Part shown: positions 18,089 to 25,094 of the stretch, in pieces
Layout of the letters: every line of letters begins with the position of its first letter
How positions within the stretch are numbered: position 1 is the first letter of the stretch
From: an uncultured Prevotellaceae bacterium
GTDB lineage: Bacteria > Bacteroidota > Bacteroidia > Bacteroidales > Muribaculaceae
Assembly (NCBI GenBank): GCA_900318345.1
Contig: ONKD01000008.1
Span: forward strand, 1 to 64,000
Length of the DNA stretch: 64,000 bases
Reading direction: 5' to 3'
Notes under the pieces: generated by a model
Seen by the model: the letters and a program-made list of their open reading frames with translations, nothing else
Database searches by the model: none
What the model was told of the DNA's origin: nothing
Position numbers and translations under genes: made by a program

Positions 18089-19162
18089 ATGATGAGAAAG
18101 ATTCTTTTAGCCCTGATGTTTTTGGCTGCAGCTACTGCGACCATGAGTGCCCAAGAAGAAGTAGAGAAAACGTCGGCACCAAGTTTTGAGGTCAATATGC
18201 ATGCTTATCAGATAGATGCTGGTCAGTTTGAGGATAACTATAGAGAAATATATCTCATGATAGATTTCTTGGTCTCGATTGTGAATGCTGATGCAGACGA
18301 AGCAACTATTTATTATAGGGTTGTCGAAGGTAATGGCCCCGAAGAATGGACTGAATATTATGGCCCTGTTTGCTGCTATTCTAATGGGTGGTATTCTACT
18401 AATTATGTGATTGAAGCCTACGCTCAGGCCGAGGGCAAGCTGATGAGTGATGTAGTCAGTACAGCCGACCTTGAAGATGTCACAATAATGCCTTCATCCA
18501 ATTTTGAGTACAGCGCATGTGTTGTTGATGGTGTCAACTATTATATTGTCCACTCCGACTATAATGCGCCATCGAGCGAAACAGGTGAAGTCTTGGTTTG
18601 CTCTGATTTTGATCCTAAGTTTTACACTGACTCATATTATACTGGAGATGTCGTGATTCCAGAGGAAATCGTGTTTAGGGATGAGACTTACAGTGTCGCT
18701 GGAATCGCTGATTATGCATTCTACCATTGTGGAGTAGTAAGTGTTGACATTCCAAATACTGTCACAAGTATCGGCTCATTGGCATTCTATAACTGCCAAG
18801 ATCTTGCTAAAGTCACTTGTAGGGCGATTAATCCTCCCGATACGTATGATTCGTTCAAGGGAAATTATTACTCGATTGATGCCATTTACAATAACGCGAC
18901 ACTTTTTGTCCCTGTTGAGTCTCTTGAGGCTTACCAAAGCCATGAGGAATGGGGCAAGTTCACTCACATTGTGCCGTTCCGTGGGGTTGGGCCTGGCGAC
19001 ATTAACGGCGACGGCAATCTTGCAGTCAGCGACGTGACTAACCTGATTGACCAGTTGCTCAGCGGTGACGAGCTGCCCGCCTATGCCGACGTGAACGGCG
19101 ATGGCGTGGTAACCATCAAGGACGTAACCGACCTGATCGACATGCTCCTCAACGGCAATTGA
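18089..19162 (+). CDS. Chitobiase-C-like / short LRR / dockerin protein (2 of 8)
   Basis: A 357-residue secreted protein with a signal peptide MMRKILLALMFLAAATATMSAQ. Residues about 30-125 look like a chitobiase/hexosaminidase C-terminal-type beta sandwich (CHB_HEX_C): ATIYYRVVEGNGPEEW, then YYGPV, then IEAYAQAEGKLMS. Around residues 140-245 there is a cap strand (CVVDGVNYYIV) and only one or two LRR_5 units, VVSVDIPNTVTSIGSLAFYN. The linker HEEWGKFTHIVPF and a dockerin (303-357, loops DINGDGNLAVSD and DVNGDGVVTIKD) close it. It keeps the tail of its neighbours but has swapped most of the LRR block for a sandwich domain. Confidence 0.88.
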   Translation: MMRKILLALMFLAAATATMSAQEEVEKTSAPSFEVNMHAYQIDAGQFEDNYREIYLMIDFLVSIVNADADEATIYYRVVEGNGPEEWTEYYGPVCCYSNGWYSTNYVIEAYAQAEGKLMSDVVSTADLEDVTIMPSSNFEYSACVVDGVNYYIVHSDYNAPSSETGEVLVCSDFDPKFYTDSYYTGDVVIPEEIVFRDETYSVAGIADYAFYHCGVVSVDIPNTVTSIGSLAFYNCQDLAKVTCRAINPPDTYDSFKGNYYSIDAIYNNATLFVPVESLEAYQSHEEWGKFTHIVPFRGVGPGDINGDGNLAVSDVTNLIDQLLSGDELPAYADVNGDGVVTIKDVTDLIDMLLNGN

Positions 19163-19206
19163 TAATACCATTTTTTAAACAAATAAAGCAATAAACAATT
19201 ATGAAA
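19154..19206 (+). repeat. Duplicated gene junction, copy A
   Basis: The junction from the end of one dockerin gene through the spacer into the next start codon is repeated almost exactly at 22788-22840; the differences are a few bases around 19189-19193. This points to tandem duplication or gene conversion that included the intergenic DNA. Confidence 0.8.
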
Positions 19207-20763
19207 CAGATTATTTTTACTTTGATAGCGGTATTAGTCGCACTAGTTCCATCAACGATGTCAGCCTACGATTTTGAGGTCGATGGAATTTATTACGACA
19301 TTTATGGCGCTAATGCTATTGTGACTGACAACATTACGAGCAATGGCTACACTGGCGATGTCATTATTCCAGCAGAGGTGACCTATAATGGCACTACCTA
19401 TCACGTCACCGAAATCGGTGTTAGTGCATTCAGGGACTGCACAGGTCTTACGAGCATTACAATCCCCAACTCAGTCATTGCCATCGGCAACGAGGCTTTC
19501 TACGGCTGCACGGGGCTGACCACTACCGACATCCCCAACTCAGTCACCTCCATCGGCAACTCTGCGTTCTACGGTTGCTCGGGGCTGACAACTATCGACA
19601 TTCCTAACTCCGTCACGACCATCGGTGGCGAGGCGTTTGGGCACTGTGAGGGTCTGACCAGCATCGCAGTAGAAAGTGGTAATACAGTCTATGATTCCCG
19701 AGATAATTGTAATGCCATCATCGAGACAGCTACCAATAAACTGATAGCTGGCTGCATGAACACAATCATCCCCAACTCCGTCTCGACCATCGGCAGCTGG
19801 GCGTTCGATTGCTGCACGGGCTTGACATGCATTGAGATTCCCAACTCAGTCACTTCTATCGGCTGGAGTGCGTTCAATTGCTGCACGAGCCTAACCAGCA
19901 TCGACATCCCCAACTCCGTTACATCCATTGGCACCTATGCATTCTATTTTTGCACTAGCTTGGCCAACGTCAGCATCGGCAACTCGGTCACTTCCATCGG
20001 CATCTATGCTTTCTGGAAATGCTCAAGCCTGTCCAGCATCAACATCCCAAGCTCAGTCACCTCCATCGGCAACAATGCGTTCGATTTCTGCAGTGGACTG
20101 ACCAGCATCACAGTAGAAAGTGGTAATACAGTCTATGATTCCCGAGATAACTGTAATGCCATCATAAAGACGGCAACCAACACACTGATTATTGGCTGCA
20201 TGAACACCACCATCCCCAACTCCGTCACCTCCATCGGCAACTATGCGTTCAATGGCCGCACAGGCCTAACCAACATAGATATACCCAACCCAGTTACCAC
20301 CATCGGCCTCGGCGCGTTTTATAATTGCACTGGCCTGACCAGTGTAACCCTCCCCAACTCCGTTACATTCATCCGCACCCAGGCATTCGAAAACTGCTTC
20401 AAACTGAATGACGTTTATTGCCATGTCGCTGACCCTTCGCTTCTTGCGCTGGAAAGGGATGCCTTTGGATATATTTACAATGGCAGTAACGTCGGACACA
20501 CACTTCATGTGCCTGCGGGGTCATTAGCGGCCTATCAAGCCGACAGTAAGTGGAGCCAATATTTCGAAACCATTGTAGAAATGGAACCCACTGCCGGTGA
20601 TATAAATGGTGACGGAGCGCTTACCATTAGTGACGTGACCAACCTGATTGACCAGTTGCTCAGCGGTGACGAGCTGCCCGCCTATGCCGATGTGAACGGC
20701 GATGGCGTGGTAACCATCAAGGACGTAACCGACCTCATCGACATGCTGCTCGGCGGCAATTGA
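19201..20763 (+). CDS. BspA-type LRR surface protein with C-terminal dockerin (3 of 8)
   Basis: A 520-residue secreted protein: signal peptide to about residue 22 (ending MSA), cap YDFEVDGIYYDIYGANAIV, then about 15 LRR_5 units with recurring words IPNSVTSIGNSAFYGCSGLT. Two units carry the DSRDNCNAIIET variant. The linker differs from the other members (AAYQADSKWSQYFETIVEM), as does the first dockerin loop (DINGDGALTISD), but the second loop and the final about 35 residues are the same as in its neighbours. The dockerin spans 466-520. The conserved Cys in many GC-S/T words sits at a fixed place in the repeat and may form a ladder. Follows the previous gene by 38 bp. Confidence 0.92.
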   Translation: MKQIIFTLIAVLVALVPSTMSAYDFEVDGIYYDIYGANAIVTDNITSNGYTGDVIIPAEVTYNGTTYHVTEIGVSAFRDCTGLTSITIPNSVIAIGNEAFYGCTGLTTTDIPNSVTSIGNSAFYGCSGLTTIDIPNSVTTIGGEAFGHCEGLTSIAVESGNTVYDSRDNCNAIIETATNKLIAGCMNTIIPNSVSTIGSWAFDCCTGLTCIEIPNSVTSIGWSAFNCCTSLTSIDIPNSVTSIGTYAFYFCTSLANVSIGNSVTSIGIYAFWKCSSLSSINIPSSVTSIGNNAFDFCSGLTSITVESGNTVYDSRDNCNAIIKTATNTLIIGCMNTTIPNSVTSIGNYAFNGRTGLTNIDIPNPVTTIGLGAFYNCTGLTSVTLPNSVTFIRTQAFENCFKLNDVYCHVADPSLLALERDAFGYIYNGSNVGHTLHVPAGSLAAYQADSKWSQYFETIVEMEPTAGDINGDGALTISDVTNLIDQLLSGDELPAYADVNGDGVVTIKDVTDLIDMLLGGN

Positions 20764-20782
20764 TTCTATTGTCAACTTAAAG

Positions 20783-20823
20783 GGGGCGCTCGCGGCAACC
20801 CTCACTGGCGCCCCTCTGATTTT
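20783..20823 (+). terminator. Possible internal terminator or processing hairpin
   Basis: Stem GGGGCGC (20783-20789) with GCGCCCC (20808-20814), an 18-nt loop, then TCTGATTTT. It lies in the 98-bp gap between the third and fourth LRR genes and could lower expression of the downstream pair. No second promoter is obvious. Confidence 0.5.
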
Positions 20824-20861
20824 CAAACAACACTTTTCAATAATCTAAACATTTTAAGTCA

Positions 20862-22796
20862 ATGAAAATTAAATTTCTATTAATTCTAATGATGTTGGTC
20901 GCTTATATTGCGACCATGAGTGCGCAAGAGCAGACTGAAGCGCCCGTGGTGACTTGTGAATTTGATGAAATTGGTTATGCAACCATCATTATTGCCCATG
21001 ATGATCCTGAGGCTGAGATTTATTACCGTATTTGCTATTGTGGCCCTGATTTTGATGACAATTGGACAGATTGGATGATTTATAGTGGACCTTTCTGCTT
21101 CCAAGAAGCTGGTGAGTATGAGGTGCAGGCTTATGCCATCAGTCCAGGAAAGAGTGCAAGCGACTCCACACTTCAGCACATTTTGGTTGAGTTATCTGAA
21201 ACAGAGCCCCCCGTATTTTATTGTGAATCAGTTGAGCATAATGGCCATGTAATCATTGATATCATCCACGACGATCCCTGGGCAACCATTTATTTCAAAA
21301 TCATTGTCATTGAAGATCCCATGTATGATTTCCAATCTTCCGAGCCAGAAATTCCGGTTGAACCCGATGAATGGTATCAATATTCTGGACCAATAGACAT
21401 TCACGCTGAACTCGGAATCAGTTATGTATATGTGTGGGCTGCTGCTGTCAGTCCTGGTAGGCCACAAAGTGAAACAGTCTTCTCAATGTTCAAGGTTCAA
21501 CCTCCCTTCACGACTGCGGCACCTTTTGTTTATGCTCACCACGTCGATGCAGATAAAGGATTGGCTTTACGCATTGTTGACGGAATTGCGTTAGAGAATG
21601 ATACATCCTGTCTGGACATGGTCGATTTTTACTATTATGATGAAAAGACACCTGCACAATACTTCCACTATAAAATAAATGACGCTGATGAATGGACCGA
21701 GCTTACCGATGAATATCTCTATCTTAAAGAGTATGGCGACTATACGCTAACGACCTATGCGAGCAGCAATAGGGGTTCTGATAGCGAACAGGATACGGCA
21801 ATTGTGAGTTATAGACCCGACAGTTTTGGGAGCCGGGATGGATATCGCATCGTGTATGATGGCGTTGTGTATAATCTTAACAATGATGACACCACTACTG
21901 TGGGCATTGCTGAAGAGTACTTTGATGGTCTGTTATTCTACTATTATCCAGGAATATATCCTGTTAAATCCACTGATGTCATCCCCGAAACATTTACTAT
22001 TCATGACAATGACTATACAGTAACACGAATCGGATGTGGCGCACTATGGAACTTTACCAATGTGAGAATTCCCAAGACAATAACCTATATCAGCATTGGG
22101 CATTCAAATGATTATGGCTATATGCACGAACATGACTATATGTCGATAAGCGTTGATGAGGAAAATCCTGTTTATGATTCTAGGGACAATTGCAATGCTG
22201 TTATCGAGACCGCGACCAATACACTTATTTTGGGATGTTCCAATACGGTGATTCCCAGCACGATTACTGCCATCGGCCACCATGCGTTCAATGGCTGTGG
22301 CGGCATGACCAGTGTGACCATCGGCAACTCGGTCACCGCCATCGGCGAATGTGCGTTCTGGCACTGTTACGGGCTGACCAGAGTGACTATCGGCAACCCT
22401 GTCACTACCATTGGCGAAGCTGCGTTTATGAACTGCAATAATTTGACCAGCATAATTAGCAAACCGACCATTGCGCCTGCTATTGGCTATAATGCTTTCT
22501 GTGGTTGGGAAACAGACGTTTATGAGCAGGCCACTCTTTTCGTTCCCGCCGAGTCGCTGGAGGCTTATCGTGCTCATGAGGAGTGGGGCAAGTTCACTCA
22601 CATTGTGCCGTTCCTTGGTGCTGGTCCTGGCGACATCAATGGTGACGGCAACATTGCCATCAGCGATGCTACCAATCTAATTGACCAGTTGCTCAGTGGT
22701 GACGAGCTGCCAGCCTATGCCGACGTGAACGGCGACGGCGTGGTGACCATCAAGGACGTGACCGACCTGATCGACATGCTCCTCAGCGGCAATTGA
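20862..22796 (+). CDS. Multi-domain chitobiase-C-like / LRR / dockerin protein (4 of 8)
   Basis: A 644-residue secreted protein. After a signal peptide (ending MSAQEQ, near residue 22) come two clear chitobiase-C-like sandwiches: about 25-110, with AEIYYRICYCGP and IYSGPFCF ... VQAYAISPGKSAS; and about 115-215, with ATIYFKIIVIE and YSGPIDI ... VWAAAVSPGRPQS. A third, more divergent one is at 220-320. Residues 325-400 hold a cap-like segment YRIVYDGVVYNLNNDD, followed by a short LRR_5 block with DSRDNCNAVIET. The shared linker and dockerin (590-644, loops DINGDGNIAISD and DVNGDGVVTIKD) end it. The N-terminal domains may bind carbohydrate or simply act as spacers. Confidence 0.9.
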   Translation: MKIKFLLILMMLVAYIATMSAQEQTEAPVVTCEFDEIGYATIIIAHDDPEAEIYYRICYCGPDFDDNWTDWMIYSGPFCFQEAGEYEVQAYAISPGKSASDSTLQHILVELSETEPPVFYCESVEHNGHVIIDIIHDDPWATIYFKIIVIEDPMYDFQSSEPEIPVEPDEWYQYSGPIDIHAELGISYVYVWAAAVSPGRPQSETVFSMFKVQPPFTTAAPFVYAHHVDADKGLALRIVDGIALENDTSCLDMVDFYYYDEKTPAQYFHYKINDADEWTELTDEYLYLKEYGDYTLTTYASSNRGSDSEQDTAIVSYRPDSFGSRDGYRIVYDGVVYNLNNDDTTTVGIAEEYFDGLLFYYYPGIYPVKSTDVIPETFTIHDNDYTVTRIGCGALWNFTNVRIPKTITYISIGHSNDYGYMHEHDYMSISVDEENPVYDSRDNCNAVIETATNTLILGCSNTVIPSTITAIGHHAFNGCGGMTSVTIGNSVTAIGECAFWHCYGLTRVTIGNPVTTIGEAAFMNCNNLTSIISKPTIAPAIGYNAFCGWETDVYEQATLFVPAESLEAYRAHEEWGKFTHIVPFLGAGPGDINGDGNIAISDATNLIDQLLSGDELPAYADVNGDGVVTIKDVTDLIDMLLSGN

Positions 22797-22840
22797 TAAT
22801 ACCATTTTTTAAACAAATAAAACAGTAAACAATTATGAAA
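22788..22840 (+). repeat. Duplicated gene junction, copy B
   Basis: Partner of the junction at 19154-19206; it covers the end of a dockerin gene, a 38-bp spacer and the start codon region of the next gene. Confidence 0.8.
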
Positions 22841-24664
22841 AAGATTATTTTAACTTTAATGTTGTTAGTCGCAACTATTGCGACCACGATGGCCCATGAC
22901 TTTGAAGTTGATGGCATTTACTACCTCATCAATGGTAATGAAGCCACGGTATCTTGTAAAGGAACTCATTACTCCGAGTATAGCGATGAGTACAGCGGCG
23001 ATGTGACAATCCCAGCTACTGTCACTTATGACGGCAAAACCTACATCGTCACCTCTATTGGCAAAGGAGCATTCGATGATTGCAGCGGTGTGACTAGTGT
23101 CAGCATCCCTAACTCGATTACTACCATCGCCGAGATGGCGTTCGATGGCTGCAGTGGCCTGACGAGTGTCACCATCCCTAATTCGGTCACTACCGTTGGC
23201 TACGATGCGTTCTTCAAATGCAGAGGTCTGACCAGTATCGACATTCCCAACTCGGTTACCACCATCGGCTACCAGGCGTTCGGCTACTGCAGCAGCCTAA
23301 CCAGTGTGACCATTCCCAACTCGGTCACATCCATCGGAGGCGATGTGTTTCAGTTTTGCTCCAGTCTTGCCAGCATCGTTGTAGCAAGCGATAATACAAA
23401 ATATGATTCCCGTGATGGTTGTAATGCCTTAATAGAAACTGCTTCTAACAAGCTCCTTGCGGGTAGCCTAAATACGACTATTCCAGCCTCGGTCACATCC
23501 ATCGATGACTATGCATTCTCTGGCCGTCGCAACCTGACCAGCATCGACATCCCCAACTCGGTCAAATATTTCGGCATCTATGCATTCTATGGTTGCAGTG
23601 GCCTTACTAGTATTACCATCCCCAACGGAGTCTCCCAAATCTACAAATATACGTTCAGCCATTGCGACGGGCTGACCGCCATTGATATCCCCAACTCAGT
23701 CGATTACATCGGTGACTATGCCTTTGAACACTGCAGCGGCGCTACCAGCATCAACATCGGCAATTCCGTCAGGCATATCGGTGACTATGCATTTAGGAAC
23801 TGCAGCGGCTTGACCAGCATCACCATCCCCAGCTCGGTCACTTCCATCTATGACGGAGCGTTTGCTAACGATAGCAGTTTGATTAGCATCGTTGTAGCAA
23901 GTGATAACACAAAATATGATTCCCGTGATGGTTGCAATGCCATAATAGAAACAGCTTCTAACAACCTCATTGCTGGATGCCAAAACACGACTATCCCTAC
24001 CTCGGTCACATCCATTGGCGCCTATGCTTTTTCTGGCCGTAGTGGCCTAACGGGTATCACTATCCCAAATACGGTCACTAACATAGGCTCCAGTGCGTTT
24101 TTCGAATGCAGTGGTCTGACCAGTATTAATATTCCCAGCTCGGTTGTCAAAATCGGTCAATATGCATTCTGTGGGTGCATGGGCCTGACCAGCATCGCCA
24201 TCCCCGACTCGATTGCCACCATCCCCTACTATGCATTTAAGAACTGCAGTGGTCTGACCACTATTTACATTCCCAACTCGGTTATTAGCATCGGGTCTCA
24301 AGCGTTTGATGGTTGTACGGGCCTGCAAAACGTGATATGCCATGCAAAAACACCGCCATCACTTTATTCGAATGCCTTCAATTATGAGCAGCAGACCACA
24401 TTGTTCGTCCCGAATGAGTCGCTTGAGGCATACCAAGCACATAGTAAATGGGGATTGTTTTACCGCATTGTGCCGTTCCTTGGTGCTGGTCCTGGCGACA
24501 TCAATGGTGACGGCAACATTGCCATCAGCGACGCTACAAACCTGATTGACCAACTGCTCAGTGGTGACGAGTTGCCCGCCTATGCCGACGTGAATGGTGA
24601 TGGCGTGGTAACCATCAAAGACGTGACCGACCTCATCGACATGCTCCTCAACGACGGCAATTGA
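22835..24664 (+). CDS. BspA-type LRR surface protein with C-terminal dockerin (5 of 8)
   Basis: A 609-residue secreted protein: signal peptide ending near TTMA (residue 20), cap HDFEVDGIYYLINGNEATV, then about 19 LRR_5 units. Two units have the wording VASDNTKYDSRDGCNA(L/I)IETAS, a variant with G in place of N that is special to this member. The last unit, CTGLQNVICHAKTPPSL, opens the linker. The dockerin spans 554-609 with loops DINGDGNIAISD and DVNGDGVVTIKD and ends NDGN like the sixth member. It closes the five-gene run; a terminator (24688) follows 23 bp after the stop. Confidence 0.92.
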   Translation: MKKIILTLMLLVATIATTMAHDFEVDGIYYLINGNEATVSCKGTHYSEYSDEYSGDVTIPATVTYDGKTYIVTSIGKGAFDDCSGVTSVSIPNSITTIAEMAFDGCSGLTSVTIPNSVTTVGYDAFFKCRGLTSIDIPNSVTTIGYQAFGYCSSLTSVTIPNSVTSIGGDVFQFCSSLASIVVASDNTKYDSRDGCNALIETASNKLLAGSLNTTIPASVTSIDDYAFSGRRNLTSIDIPNSVKYFGIYAFYGCSGLTSITIPNGVSQIYKYTFSHCDGLTAIDIPNSVDYIGDYAFEHCSGATSINIGNSVRHIGDYAFRNCSGLTSITIPSSVTSIYDGAFANDSSLISIVVASDNTKYDSRDGCNAIIETASNNLIAGCQNTTIPTSVTSIGAYAFSGRSGLTGITIPNTVTNIGSSAFFECSGLTSINIPSSVVKIGQYAFCGCMGLTSIAIPDSIATIPYYAFKNCSGLTTIYIPNSVISIGSQAFDGCTGLQNVICHAKTPPSLYSNAFNYEQQTTLFVPNESLEAYQAHSKWGLFYRIVPFLGAGPGDINGDGNIAISDATNLIDQLLSGDELPAYADVNGDGVVTIKDVTDLIDMLLNDGN

Positions 24665-24687
24665 TATCGCAATAACTGAATAATAGC

Positions 24688-24730
24688 ATCGCGGGTGCCA
24701 AAACACATGTTGGCGTCCGCGATACTTTTT
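24688..24730 (+). terminator. Terminator of the five-gene BspA run
   Basis: Stem ATCGCGGGTGCCAA (24688-24701) with TTGGCGTCCGCGAT (24710-24723), one G-T pair and one mismatch, followed by ACTTTTTTG. A closely related hairpin follows the sixth gene (27816), so the 3' end was duplicated together with its terminator. Confidence 0.85.
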
Positions 24731-24901
24731 TGTGTACACTTCATTGTCATAGCCAAACGAGTGTAAGCCCTGAGCACGCCTTTATGACGGTACGTCCTGT
24801 AGCGTGAGAGGAAAGGAAACGAGAGTAAGGCAGAAATCTTTCGTTTCCCGATCTGATCGATACCTCTATCTCATCTCGCAATTAGTGCTCAATGAGAAGA
24901 T

Positions 24902-24946
24902 AATTCATTCAACCAATTGAAAAAGTGTAAAAAAATTAGACACTTT
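24902..24946 (+). promoter_or_regulatory. 45-bp upstream element, copy 2
   Basis: Matches 15847-15891 at 44 of 45 positions. It has the same inverted repeat, AAAGTGT (24922-24928) and ACACTTT (24940-24946). It ends 42 nt before the -33 box at 24989, the same distance as in copy 1. Confidence 0.65.
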
Positions 24947-24988
24947 TTCAAATAATCTTGCTATTTGCTATTATTATCACCGAAAACA

Positions 24989-25021
24989 GTTGGTTAAATT
25001 CTTTTAAAGAGAATATCTTTG
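24989..25021 (+). promoter_or_regulatory. Promoter of the sixth BspA-dockerin gene
   Basis: GTTG at 24989-24992, 21 nt, then TATCTTTG at 25014-25021, close to the Bacteroidota consensus. The start codon is 73 nt downstream. Confidence 0.65.
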
Positions 25022-25094
25022 CGCAATATTATAATAAAGCAGAATGCTTTTTCGTGAAAAGTTCATATTACTAACAATCTAAACATTTACAGCA

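Noticed and set aside
16005-24664. CRISPR or satellite interpretation of the 69-bp periodicity
   Set aside because: The periodicity is the codon pattern of 23-residue LRR_5 units in long open frames with signal peptides.
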